NCBI RefSeq assembly: GCF_003061515.1
Contig: NZ_CP028924.1
Span: 434,001 to 498,000 of the forward strand
Origin: Colwellia sp. Arc7-D
GTDB lineage: Bacteria > Pseudomonadota > Gammaproteobacteria > Enterobacterales > Alteromonadaceae
Direction: 5' to 3'
Length of the DNA: 64,000 nt
Part shown: positions 35,901 through 45,000 of the stretch, piece by piece
Layout of the letters: each line of letters opens with the position of its first letter
Numbering within the stretch: the stretch's first letter is position 1
The notes under the pieces: generated by a model
What the model was told of the DNA's origin: nothing
Seen by the model: only the letters and a program-made list of their open reading frames with translations
Database searches by the model: none
Program-made: the position numbers and the translations under genes

Positions 35901-36764
35901 ATGACGTATTTTCAGCAATTGATTTCCTGCGTAGATTTACACGCTATACTTGGTAGTGAAAACCTAGTGATCCTCGATGCTAGTATTCCTCCAGTGGGTA
36001 ACATGGAAGCACCAGAAAATAGTTGGCCAGAATACCGTATTCCAAGTGCTCGTCGCTTCGACTTAAATAAAGACTTCTCTGATCCTATTAGTACACTTCC
36101 ACATACCATGCCAACCTCAGAACATTTTGAACAAGCTGCGAAAGCATTAGGTATTAATCAGCAAAGCCAAATTGTGGTTTACGATGATTTGGGCTTATTT
36201 TCAGCCGCGCGCGCTTGGTATATGTTTAGGGCAATGGGACATAAAAATATCGCTGTTTTGGATGGTGGTTTGCCATATTGGCTTAAACTTAAAAAGCCCA
36301 TTGATGAACGTTCCAATTTTATTGATGATACTCCCAAGGTAGTGGCTGGAAACTTTGTGGCTAAAGCGCAGGTTGATTTTTTTTGTAACTGGCAAGACGT
36401 TGAAGCGCAAACTCGCTCTCAAGTTAACCTGATACTCGACGCACGTGCAAACCGTAGATTTACAGGAGCAGATGCAGAGCCTCGATCAGGAGTTCGAAGT
36501 GGCCATATGCCGAACGCAAAAAACTTACCTTACAATGACTTATTAACGCATGGCCGGTTAAAATCACCTGATGAATTAGCAGAAATATTTACTGATATTA
36601 ATACTGATAAAAAAGCCATGATAATGACTTGTGGTTCTGGCGTTACGGCTTGTGTGTTGGCTTTGGCGGCAGATATTGTCAACATTAAAGACGTTAGGGT
36701 TTACGACGGTTCATGGAGTGAATGGGGATCATTAACTCATACCGAAGTTGTAACCTCTACTTGA
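35901..36764 (+). CDS. sseA: 3-mercaptopyruvate/thiosulfate sulfurtransferase
   Basis: 287 residues with two rhodanese domains (about 5-130 and 160-285). Catalytic Cys244 is in the loop CGSGVTA (244-250), the signature of 3-mercaptopyruvate sulfurtransferases, so it probably moves sulfur from mercaptopyruvate to thiols or cyanide. The N-terminal domain has no Cys at the matching position (it is structural). Cytoplasmic, no signal peptide. Alone between the small peptide gene and the psp operon; no evidence ties it to Psp. Confidence 0.92.
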   Translation: MTYFQQLISCVDLHAILGSENLVILDASIPPVGNMEAPENSWPEYRIPSARRFDLNKDFSDPISTLPHTMPTSEHFEQAAKALGINQQSQIVVYDDLGLFSAARAWYMFRAMGHKNIAVLDGGLPYWLKLKKPIDERSNFIDDTPKVVAGNFVAKAQVDFFCNWQDVEAQTRSQVNLILDARANRRFTGADAEPRSGVRSGHMPNAKNLPYNDLLTHGRLKSPDELAEIFTDINTDKKAMIMTCGSGVTACVLALAADIVNIKDVRVYDGSWSEWGSLTHTEVVTST

Positions 36765-36831
36765 TAAAAAATAAGACATAACTTTTACTAACCAATCTAC
36801 ATATAAACGCTTTTCGAAAAACTCTGACTAA

Positions 36832-36863
36832 TAAGCACTGTAATAATGTACTTACAGTGCTTA
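36832..36863 (+). terminator. Hairpin terminator after sseA
   Basis: Perfect 11-base arms TAAGCACTGTA and TACAGTGCTTA with a 10-base loop, followed by ACTTTTATT. The rest of the gap to 37129 is AT-rich with no gene that I can see; it should contain the upstream activator sites of the psp promoter. Confidence 0.75.
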
Positions 36864-37129
36864 ACTTTTATTCACTTATTAATAAATAAATGAAATATAA
36901 GGTTTGATGAACTTGTCATCAAATAATCAATAATCTACTTAGCTCTTGCCATAGCAAAAAACACTTCTTTCTCCTCTTAAATATTTTAGTTAATTCAATG
37001 GTCAATTTTACTAACCTTAGTGGCTATATTGACTAAATATTAGTTCGACATAATATGTCTTATTTTGATTGGTAAATGTAGGATCAAAATAAAATCATAA
37101 ATAACAGCGTCTTACTGTTTTTCATCTAC

Positions 37130-37147
37130 TTGGCACAGCACTTGTAA
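37130..37147 (+). promoter_or_regulatory. Sigma-54 promoter of the pspA operon
   Basis: TTGGCACAGCACTTGTAA, -24/-12 type, 72 bases before the first ATG of the operon. Same sequence as the 35482 promoter except in the spacer. In E. coli pspA is read from a sigma-54 promoter activated by PspF. A TTGGTAAAT element upstream (near 37070) resembles the ACCA half-sites seen upstream of the other promoter. Confidence 0.85.
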
Positions 37148-37218
37148 TAGTAATATCAGTTACCAACATGATGCGTTAATTAATAACACTTCATGTTACT
37201 CACATAAGGATATTAATA

Positions 37219-37512
37219 ATGAAACTATTACAAACTAAACAAGTATTAAGCACCGTTTTATTATCTTGTACGTTGCTACTTACTACCACGGCTTCAGCAC
37301 AAGAGGCTTCTTTAGAGCAAAGTTTGGCAGCAACAGTACAGGCACAAGGACAAAAGGTGCTGAATGATTTATCTGCAGGGCTAGCACATTCAATCAAAGC
37401 TGAACTAAACCGTTTTTCAATGCGATATAGCATGATGGAAACTCAGGAGTTAGCAGCGGTTATAAAGCAAAAAGAATCTAATTTACTAAAACAAAAAACT
37501 TCAAAGTATTAA
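37219..37512 (+). CDS. Unknown small exported protein, first gene of the psp operon
   Basis: 97 residues with a clear signal peptide (about 1-28, cut after TASA). The mature part is one or two amphipathic helices ('LEQSLAATVQAQGQKVLNDLSAGLAHSIKAELNRF') rich in Gln/Ala/Lys. ATG after AAGGA. It lies between the sigma-54 promoter and pspA, 14 bases before pspA, so it is the first gene translated from the psp transcript. No such gene exists in the E. coli operon. I do not recognise the family; a periplasmic role in envelope stress is inferred from position. Confidence 0.75.
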   Translation: MKLLQTKQVLSTVLLSCTLLLTTTASAQEASLEQSLAATVQAQGQKVLNDLSAGLAHSIKAELNRFSMRYSMMETQELAAVIKQKESNLLKQKTSKY

Positions 37513-37526
37513 TAGGAGAAAAAATT

Positions 37527-38189
37527 ATGGGTATGTTTTCAAGGTTTACAGACATTATTAACGCCAACATTAATGCAATGTTAGATAAAGCAGAAGAGCC
37601 AGAAAAAATGATCAAGTTGATCATTAATGAAATGGAAGAAACTTTGGTTGAGGTGCGCTCAGCAGCGGCCAAGTATATTGCAGAAAAGAAAACGGTCATG
37701 CGCAGTATTCACGAAATGGAGTGTCGTGCTAATAGCTGGAAAACAAAAGCAGAATTGGCGTTAAGTAAGGGGCGTGAAGACTTAGCTAAGTCAGCGTTGA
37801 TTGAAAAGCAAAGTTGTACACAAAAACTAGCCGAATTTAATGAAGAGTTAGTGCAAATTGATGAGTACTTATCTGCAGTGCAACAAGATAGCCAACGTTT
37901 GCAAGATAAGTTGACGGAGGCAAAGCGCAAGCAAGAAGCATTTGCTATTCGCCAGCAATCTGCAGAAGTACGCTTAAAAGTGCGTGAAAAAGCGGTTATT
38001 CATAATATTGATGAAGCGATTAATAAATTTGAACGTTACCAGCAAAAAATTGACCGTGTTGAAGCCGAGGTTGAAGCTTACGATATGACTTCGTCAAATG
38101 ATTTAAATAGTCAATTTCGTGAGCTAGAAAATGATGAAAACATAGAGCAAGAGCTTGAACAATTAAAGCAGAAAGTTGCTAACGGTTAA
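37527..38189 (+). CDS. pspA: Phage shock protein A
   Basis: 220 residues, almost wholly helical (PspA/IM30/ESCRT-III-like). 'MGMFSRFTDIINANINAMLDKAEEPEKMIKLIINEMEETL' is the N-terminal amphipathic helix and first helix of the family, with long coiled coils from about 25 to 185. In E. coli it binds PspF to keep the regulon off and coats damaged inner membrane to limit proton leak. Strong GGAG before the ATG. It sits second in a sigma-54 operon; no pspF gene is in this window. Confidence 0.95.
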   Translation: MGMFSRFTDIINANINAMLDKAEEPEKMIKLIINEMEETLVEVRSAAAKYIAEKKTVMRSIHEMECRANSWKTKAELALSKGREDLAKSALIEKQSCTQKLAEFNEELVQIDEYLSAVQQDSQRLQDKLTEAKRKQEAFAIRQQSAEVRLKVREKAVIHNIDEAINKFERYQQKIDRVEAEVEAYDMTSSNDLNSQFRELENDENIEQELEQLKQKVANG

Positions 38190-38197
38190 GTTTGCTT

Positions 38198-38221
38198 AGG
38201 GTGTTATAGGTATAACACCCT
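38198..38221 (+). terminator. Strong hairpin between pspA and pspC
   Basis: Perfect 11-base arms AGGGTGTTATA and TATAACACCCT separated by GG, starting 8 bases after the pspA stop, with a moderately U-rich stretch after it (TTAATTTTATA). It may partly end transcription or protect the pspA mRNA, making PspA more abundant than the downstream products. Confidence 0.7.
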
Positions 38222-38294
38222 CGCTTAATTTTATACTGAGCACTACTGATGTTTATGTGCTGTATAAATTTCACAAATTTAAAAGGAGTAAATC

Positions 38295-38507
38295 ATGAGT
38301 TACGACCGAGAATATTCAGTTCACAAAACCTTAACAAAAGATCTAACGCATAAAAAGTTATCAGGTGTTTGCGGTGGGTTAGCGAGGCATTATAACCTAC
38401 CTCGTTTAGCGGTAAGGGTAGGTGCTATCGTTGCGTTATTAATGTTTCCAGCTGCCACAGGCGTAGCATATATAGTGGCAACATTATTAATACCTAACAA
38501 GGTTTAA
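38295..38507 (+). CDS. pspC: PspC domain protein, short form
   Basis: 70 residues, essentially only the PspC domain: 'KKLSGVCGGLARHYNLPRLAVRVGAIVALL' then one membrane span ending 'YIVATLLIPNK'. E. coli PspC is about 119 residues and adds a C-terminal part that contacts PspA, so this one may only anchor or sense. Ribosome-binding site AAAAGGAG. No pspB gene lies between pspA and pspC, unlike in enterobacteria. Confidence 0.9.
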   Translation: MSYDREYSVHKTLTKDLTHKKLSGVCGGLARHYNLPRLAVRVGAIVALLMFPAATGVAYIVATLLIPNKV

Positions 38508-38535
38508 AATTTTTTAACATGCAGGGGAGTAAGGT

Positions 38536-38874
38536 ATGTCGTTTTTTAAATCATTATGTTTAGCCATTTTCGCCACAATATTTTTAACGTACGTTTTAGG
38601 CGTCAGTTTTATAGAGCTACTTGATGTTGATATTTATATGGGGGAGCAAGTCATTGAACCTTTAAAGGCGATTAGTGTTTCTGCCTTGGTGGTTGTATTA
38701 CTTGTTTTGGTGGCTTTTGCTATCGCGATGAGTGTATTCGGCTCAATAATATTTGTTGCTATGTTAGTGCTAGGCGGCGGTGCCATGTTATTGGTTGGGG
38801 TCTTTTGGCCTGTATTTTTAATTGCCGGCGTTATTTGGTTACTTGCACGAGATAAACGCCCGGTACATTGTTAG
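38536..38874 (+). CDS. Small multispan membrane protein, last gene of the psp operon
   Basis: 112 residues with about three to four hydrophobic spans (about 6-27, 45-65, 68-85 and 88-103) and a short basic tail (RDKRPVHC). ATG after AGGGGAG. It follows pspC by 28 bases. I do not recognise a family; the last 40 residues (glycine-rich turn, then 'VFWPVFLIAGVIWLLA') recall the C-terminal half of PspG, but similarity of hydrophobic sequences is weak evidence. Likely part of the envelope-stress response. Confidence 0.72.
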   Translation: MSFFKSLCLAIFATIFLTYVLGVSFIELLDVDIYMGEQVIEPLKAISVSALVVVLLVLVAFAIAMSVFGSIIFVAMLVLGGGAMLLVGVFWPVFLIAGVIWLLARDKRPVHC

Positions 38875-38938
38875 TTTTAGTACCACGACCAAGTAAAACA
38901 CAAAACAAAATCGAAATACTCGCTAACACAACCTAAGT

Positions 38939-39109
38939 TTATAAAGAGCACTTATTAACGACGGATTTTAAAAAGTTAGAGAGTATCGATTTACTGTTTT
39001 TGGTACTGACTAAGCGTTTAAATAGTTCAGCTTTAATTGTCATGATTTCTTCTATCAATGCTTGCGTGTGAACCCTCTTCATATTTGAACTTATAATTAA
39101 GTTATCCAT
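38939..39109 (-). CDS. Possible small helical protein (56 residues)
   Basis: An open frame from ATG at 39109 to TAA at 38939 on the minus strand, in an otherwise empty 303-base gap. GAG lies 5-6 bases upstream of the ATG. The product is basic and mostly helical ('MKRVHTQALIEEIMTIKAELFKRLV'), with reasonable codon use. No family recognised. It converges on the psp operon. Confidence 0.4.
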   Translation of the reverse strand: MDNLIISSNMKRVHTQALIEEIMTIKAELFKRLVSTKNSKSILSNFLKSVVNKCSL

Positions 39110-39177
39110 TTAGCTCAAGCTTAGTTACAATAGTGATTAAGAATCATAATATGGATAAAAAGGATGTATAGCAGCTT

Positions 39178-39648
39178 ATGAGGAATATATTTTTACCAGT
39201 AATATCATGGTTAATTTTATTGAATATTTCGTTATCCAACGAAGTGTTCGCTAATGAGGTTAATGAGATATCAGTTGAAGATGGGTATGTGAGGGAGAGT
39301 ATTTCCGGCACGTCTATTTCTTCAGCTTATATGACAATAAAAAACTTATCATCAACAGATACTCGTCTTGTTTCTGCATCAAGCGAAGTGAGCGAGCGTA
39401 TTGAAATTCATCAGCATACTATGGTTGATGGCTTAATGCGTATGCGCCAACGTGATTATGTAGACATTTTAGCTAACAATAGTACTGTTTTTCAGCCTTC
39501 AGGTTTTCATTTAATGATTTTTAATTTAAAAGAGCCTCTAAAAGCAAAAGAAAAAGTTATTATTACCCTGCATTTTGACAATCAATCTAGCCTCGAAGTA
39601 AATTATACTGTTCAAGGTCTTAAGCAGAAAAAACACCATCACCATTAG
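39178..39648 (+). CDS. PCu(A)C-family copper chaperone
   Basis: 156 residues with a signal peptide (about 1-25). Copper-binding motif of the PCu(A)C/DUF461 family: His/Met cluster 'EIHQHTMVDGLMRM' near residues 80-93 and 'FHLMIF' (HxM) near 120. These periplasmic proteins deliver Cu(I) to cytochrome oxidase or related sites. The C terminus ends KKHHHH, an extra natural His tail that could bind metal. It is first in a cluster with DUF2333 (12-base gap) and an outer-membrane protein. Confidence 0.88.
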   Translation: MRNIFLPVISWLILLNISLSNEVFANEVNEISVEDGYVRESISGTSISSAYMTIKNLSSTDTRLVSASSEVSERIEIHQHTMVDGLMRMRQRDYVDILANNSTVFQPSGFHLMIFNLKEPLKAKEKVIITLHFDNQSSLEVNYTVQGLKQKKHHHH

Positions 39649-39660
39649 TAAGGAGTAGTT

Positions 39661-40653
39661 ATGAAAGTTAATATCTCGACAAAAGCTGTCATTTCAGGAT
39701 TTTTAGCATTATTTTTTTTGCTGTATCTACTTGGCGTTTATTGGAGCTTTGAGCCTGAACAATTCGATATTCGTGCGGAGGTTACTAAAGCAGCGACTGC
39801 CGACGGTGTTACCCCTGTTGTAGGCTATACTACAACTACAACACTTATTCGCGTCACTGAAACCTTGTTAAATAAGCCTGGTGGTTACTTGGCTAATGAC
39901 GCACTTCCCCCTTCAGTATTTTTAGATAATATTCCAGCGTGGGAGTTTGGTGCACTGGAAATGATAAGAGATATGGCGCTTGTAATGCGTCAAGAGTTTA
40001 GCCGTTCACAGTCTCAATCAGCAGAAAATAAAAATTTAAAAGTAGCACAACCACAATTCAATATTGATCATACAAGTTGGGCTATTCCAAGTGCTGAAGG
40101 TGAATACCAAAAAGCAATTAATGAGCTATACGCATACAGAAAAGCCTTATCTCAAGTTAACAATCAATCGGCTCAGTTTTACGCGCGTTCTGATAACTTG
40201 CGCGGCTGGATACAAGAAGCAACAAAGCGTTTAGGAAGTTATTCTCAACGTTTAAGTGCAAGTGTTGGTCGAGAACAAATTAATGTTGACCTCGCTGGCG
40301 ATAGAGTCGCGAAACAATCAACATTAGGCTCAGCCAGTATGCAGTTGAAAACAAGTTGGTGGGATATTGATAATGAGTTTTACGAAGCACGAGGCGCTTG
40401 TTGGGCCTTGTTACATTTTTTAAAAGCCATAGAAATTGACTTTAAAGATGTACTCGAGCAGAAAAATGCCAAAGTTAGTGTTCAACAAATTATTCGCGAG
40501 CTTGAAGCAAGCCAAGAGTCAATGTGGAGTCCAATGGTTTTAAATGGCGATGGTTTTGGCATACTTGCAAATCATTCTTTGGTAATGGCTAATTATATAT
40601 CACGTGCGAATGCGGCACTGATTGATTTAAATGACTTATTGAGTCAAGGGTAA
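39661..40653 (+). CDS. DUF2333 family membrane-anchored protein
   Basis: 330 residues: one N-terminal membrane span (about 8-28), then a large periplasmic helical domain. 'TTTLIRVTETLLNKPGGYLANDALPPSVFLDNIPAWEFGAL' and 'KTSWWDIDNEFYEARGACWALLHFLKAIEIDF' are typical of DUF2333, a gammaproteobacterial family without an assigned function. It is 12 bases after the copper chaperone and 6 bases before the outer-membrane protein, so the three are probably co-transcribed. Confidence 0.88.
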   Translation: MKVNISTKAVISGFLALFFLLYLLGVYWSFEPEQFDIRAEVTKAATADGVTPVVGYTTTTTLIRVTETLLNKPGGYLANDALPPSVFLDNIPAWEFGALEMIRDMALVMRQEFSRSQSQSAENKNLKVAQPQFNIDHTSWAIPSAEGEYQKAINELYAYRKALSQVNNQSAQFYARSDNLRGWIQEATKRLGSYSQRLSASVGREQINVDLAGDRVAKQSTLGSASMQLKTSWWDIDNEFYEARGACWALLHFLKAIEIDFKDVLEQKNAKVSVQQIIRELEASQESMWSPMVLNGDGFGILANHSLVMANYISRANAALIDLNDLLSQG

Positions 40654-40659
40654 TAAAAC

Positions 40660-41415
40660 ATGAAAAAAATAGCGCTAGCAGTAACTCTCGCATCGATTTT
40701 ATCAACTAATGTTCAAGCGGATGCTTTAGGTATTTACTTGGGTGGACAAATTTGGGATAACCAAGCTTCAGGAACCTTTGGCGATGGTAGCTCTCAAGTT
40801 GATTTTAATTTAGCTGATCAAACACAAAACAGTTTTTTTATCGCGTTTGAGCACCCTGTACCATTAATTCCAAATATACGTATAGCTTCTACCACTTTAG
40901 AAACTGAAGGCAGTACAACACTAAACACTGAATTCGAATTTGACGGTCAAAAGTTTAGTGAAAATACTAATGTTAATGCTGACTTCAATATTAGTTATGT
41001 CGATTACACACTCTATTATGAGTTATTTGACAATGATCTAATTTCATTTGATTTTGGTTTAACCGGGCGTGATTTTGACGGCGATGTAACGGTATCAGCA
41101 CAAGCAAGTCAAGGCTCTACGTCAGGTCGTGTATCAGTCACTGAAATTGTACCAATGTTGTACGCTAGAACTAATGTTGGCTTGCCTTTAACAGGCTTAA
41201 ACCTTTACGCACAAGGTAATTTTCTATCAATTGATGACCATACACTTTACGACTATGAAGTTGGCGTAAGCTATGAGCTTATTGACAACCTTGCCGTAGG
41301 TGTAAATATTAATGCTGGCTACCGTGCAGTTAAGTTAGAGCTAGAAGACTTAAACGATCTATACACTAACATTGAATTTGATGGGGTATTTCTCGGTACT
41401 ACTATTCACTTTTAA
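40660..41415 (+). CDS. Outer-membrane beta-barrel protein, TIGR04219 type
   Basis: 251 residues with a signal peptide (1-20, cut after VQA) and alternating amphipathic strands ending in aromatic Phe ('FLGTTIHF'), the outer-membrane targeting signature. Pattern and length match the TIGR04219 family of small barrels ('LGIYLGGQIWDNQASGTFG' start). Substrate unknown. Third gene of the cluster, with a strong terminator after it. Confidence 0.88.
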   Translation: MKKIALAVTLASILSTNVQADALGIYLGGQIWDNQASGTFGDGSSQVDFNLADQTQNSFFIAFEHPVPLIPNIRIASTTLETEGSTTLNTEFEFDGQKFSENTNVNADFNISYVDYTLYYELFDNDLISFDFGLTGRDFDGDVTVSAQASQGSTSGRVSVTEIVPMLYARTNVGLPLTGLNLYAQGNFLSIDDHTLYDYEVGVSYELIDNLAVGVNINAGYRAVKLELEDLNDLYTNIEFDGVFLGTTIHF

Positions 41416-41436
41416 AGCGTTAATGTAATACAACCT

Positions 41437-41471
41437 AAAGCAGAGCTGAATAATCAGTTCTGCTTTTTTTT
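41437..41471 (+). terminator. Intrinsic terminator after the outer-membrane protein gene
   Basis: Stem AAAGCAGA / TCTGCTTT extended by CTGA / TCAG around TAA-type loop, followed by TTTTTT. Ends the copper chaperone-DUF2333-barrel transcript. Confidence 0.88.
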
Positions 41472-41648
41472 GTCTAAAATTTGTTGTTTAACATTAAATA
41501 CTATTCATTTGAGCCAGTATTTTGTCGCTCAAAGGAGCAGGTTAAGCAATAAATAGCTTACTTTAGGTTGAGCTACAGAAATGTATCGATTTAACCAGAT
41601 AAGCTTAAAATCAGTGGCTTATGACCTTCAATGATTACCTTACTTATG

Positions 41649-41690
41649 ATTCTATAATTCTATAATTCTATAATTCTATAATTCTATAAT
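41649..41690. repeat. 8-bp tandem repeat, five copies
   Basis: ATTCTATA repeated five times without mismatch (41649-41688) plus two bases. It lies in a 659-base non-coding gap. Such short perfect repeats change copy number easily by slippage. Confidence 0.95.
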
Positions 41691-41980
41691 TTTTGTTATG
41701 TGAATGGTGCATTTAATCTACTGTTAAGAATTATTATTAATGTGCTTAGTCGCTTTCGGTTTAAATGTTGTGATCTATTCAAATACAGATAGCTTAGTAT
41801 TAAAAAACGTAGAGCTTTGTTTATGAACCACAATTAAGACTATTCGCAAAAGCTATTACCATTGGTTATGCAATTTAAACTTTAATTTCCTGTGAAGCAT
41901 AAATTAAGTTATGTCGAAAAATTAATACAGATAAATTTTCTAGCAGATTATTATGAGCGGAGATAGCAGGGAGGTTTAAT

Positions 41981-42073
41981 ATGGAAATTCAACAAGACAT
42001 TAAAAAAGCCATCAACATTATGTTGATGGCTTTTGATTTTATCAGCTTTCTAAAAGAAAGCTTAGGTTATTAA
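41981..42073 (+). CDS. Possible 30-residue peptide overlapping a terminator
   Basis: ATG at 41981 with a strong GGGAGG ribosome-binding site about 6 bases upstream and a TAA at 42071-42073. The product starts MEIQQDIKKAINIMLMAF. The frame contains the hairpin of the flanking terminator and runs up to the end of the convergent protease gene. The good ribosome-binding site is the only real support. Apart from this and the 8-bp repeats, the gap 41472-41980 holds nothing I can identify. Confidence 0.3.
   Translation: MEIQQDIKKAINIMLMAFDFISFLKESLGY
42002..42034 (-). terminator. Intrinsic terminator of the S8 protease gene
   Basis: Arms AAAAGCCATCAACAT and ATGTTGATGGCTTTT (perfect 15 bases) around a short loop, with T runs on both strands. 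It is about 40 bases beyond the protease stop codon and works in either direction. Confidence 0.92.
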
Positions 42074-42074
42074 A

Positions 42075-45000
42075 TTACACTTTTTTACGACGTGTAAATA
42101 ACATTGGTGTTAGTAACAACATTAACCAACCAAATGAACCACTTTCTTTCTTATTAACAATTGAAGCTGAAGCTACAGTAGTGTTTGTATTACCGTTACC
42201 ATCATCAACAGTTAGTTGGAAAGATATTGTTTCGTCTTTATCAACTTTAGGTGCATTAAAACTAAACGATGAAGCGCTAGGATTGTAACTAACTGGCGTA
42301 CCAGAAAGTTGTACCCATGCATAAGTTAGGGCATCAGCATTTGCATCAGTAGAGTTAGTAGCATTAACAGTTAATGAACTTCCTTCAGTTGTAGTATTAA
42401 GACCTGAGATTACAGCTACCGGTGCTACTTCAACAACACCAAAGCTATATGTTGAAGTAACTGTGCTGTCACCTAACGTATTAGTCAGTGTTAGTTCATT
42501 ACCAGTGCTTGCTTGGCGAGGAATTAAGTCAAAGCCAACAGGAAGTACTTCAGCTGATGCACCAACTTCACGTGTGATAGTCCAAGTAACCAAGTTACCT
42601 GATACTTCACCATTGTTGTTAACATTTGCTATTTCTTGTCCTTCAGTAACTTCAGCCGTTAAAGTATATACTTTATCTTCGTTGGTGAAGTTAGGGGCAA
42701 TGTCAAAACTTACTGCTTGAGCAATACCAGGTGTCATTGCTTGGTTGCCATCAACTAAGTCTGAAGAAACCATCTCTACTACATCATCTTCACCACGGGT
42801 AAAGTTAAGTGGTATTTGTTGAGAAGCTGAACCATCACCTGATCTTAATTCAAGGATTGCACTGGTAGAAACATCGTCAGACCATGAAACGGTAACGCTA
42901 AAGTCATCTTCGCCTTCAATTACTGCTGCTGATAAATACTCACTTGCAGAAGCAGCATCAGTTAAAATTGACGATACTTCTAAACTTACAGCATCGGTCG
43001 CACCAGGTGCAGAAGCCGTGTAACCGTCAACTACAATGTAGTATGAGCCTGCTGGTAGATTTACAAATGCCACTGACTCATTAGAATCCGCACCGGCACT
43101 GCTACCTATATTGGCAAACGAACTATCCAATATACGTAAATCAACGTCTGGAGCAGTTGATGAAGATATACTAAAGACAACATTTGGCACTGTTTCATCA
43201 AATGTTAAGAAAGCAAAATCAAGTGCTTGATCAGGAACAGCAAGATCTATCGCCGGAAGTAGTAGAGAGCGTTGATCGAAAACGCCTACTTCAATATCCG
43301 TTAGAGCGTTTGCTTTATAACCAGTGTAAGTCATAGAACCTGTTGAACGATGAGCTGTCACTGTTAATGTGTCAGGTAAGTTATTACCACTGACTTTAAC
43401 TGCAACAGGTAATTTCGCAGTAGGCATGCCTTCTGCGGTCAATACAACGTTTGCAAAACTCCAACCAGATGCTAGTTCAGCAGCTGTTGCATCTGCGGTA
43501 ATTGTTAGCTCTTGAGTTTCCCCTGCAGCTAATTCAAAGGTTGCTGGTGTTACAGTAATCGCTAATTGTTCAGTAATACTTGCTGAGCTAGCAGTCCAGC
43601 TACCATCTTTAGTTGCTGTAACCGTACGAGTCCAAGAACAAGTATCAACACATTTTGAATTAGCCATGCTAGCTAAGTTCATTTGTGAAGGAACACCACC
43701 TACACCTGGATTGGCTTTCATGTAGTTAGCAAAGCTTTCATCCATGACAAGACCTGCCGCTGCGGCAGCTTCTAGGTCGGCAAAGCCGGCACCCATATCA
43801 AAAAAGTCAGAGGCAGTTACAGCATCGTCTTTTTTAGTATCTTGGTTTGCGGTCATCATTAATGCCGATTGAGCTTCAGCGGGTGACCAATCTGGGTGAA
43901 TACTTGCTAATAACGTTAATGCCCCTGCCATGTGAGGACTTGCCATTGATGTGCCAGATAAGAAACCAAAGTCATTTGGCGCAGGTGCAGCCTTAAATCC
44001 AACTGGTTGATCGTCTGAAAAAGCGGCATAAATACTAACGCCAGGAGCTGCAATAGACGGTACTATAACATCTGGAACAGATACGTTAGGACCACGAGAA
44101 GTAAAGTCAGCAGCAATACGGCCAACTTGTGTTTCGCCTGTATCTTCAGCTTCTGAAGCATATGATAATGTACTTGTGCCGATGGTCGCCATATGACCAG
44201 TGCCAGTTTCTAACCATGAGCGAATCATATCGCCATCATCAGCATTTACATGAATTGATGGGATAACATGAGCGTCAGCAACAACAGAACTAGCACCACC
44301 TTGAAGGTTTGCTAAAATTAAGCCAGCCGCACCACCGTCACGAACATGACGACCTTTATCAACACGAGCAATCGCACCACGGTCACATACCACTATCGTA
44401 TCTGCGGCGAATGTCTCAGCAGGGAAAGGTTGTAAACATTGTGCAGGATCGCCATCTGGATCATTGCTGTTAGTAAAGTCGCCAGCGAAGACAACGTTAC
44501 CTTCCAAGCCACCAGTTATAGCTTGACCGTCAAATGATGCCAATTCACTATCACCACCAGTAAAATCAACAGATTTTATACCTAAACTACGATTGTGTGT
44601 ATACGCTGCCACAGTAGTAATCCATGGCGCATCGCCTGGTGAACCAACAGTACCAGGACCTGGACCATCGTTACCTGCTGATGTGGCGACATGAATACCG
44701 GCTTTTCGAGCTGCCAAATATGATAACGAATCAGCGTCATTCCACGGATCACTTGTGCCTCCACCTATAGAATAGTTGATAGCATCAACACCTGCTTCAA
44801 TCGCGTGTTCAACTGCTAATACGGTAAGAGAAGGGAAACAGCCACTAAAATTTGTTCCGGAGTCGCCAGGTAAACAAACTTGATAAGAAATAATATTAGC
44901 GTGTGGAGCGACACCAGACATTTTTTCAAATACTACACCTGTTGCTTCTCCTTCAACGTTAGTAACGTCTTGGTTTAGTAAAATATTACCTGCAGTAGTA

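Noticed and set aside
42463..42720. Antisense open frames inside the S8 protease, hutU, dnaB and other long genes
   Set aside because: They are shadows of strongly coding sequence on the other strand and show no family features.
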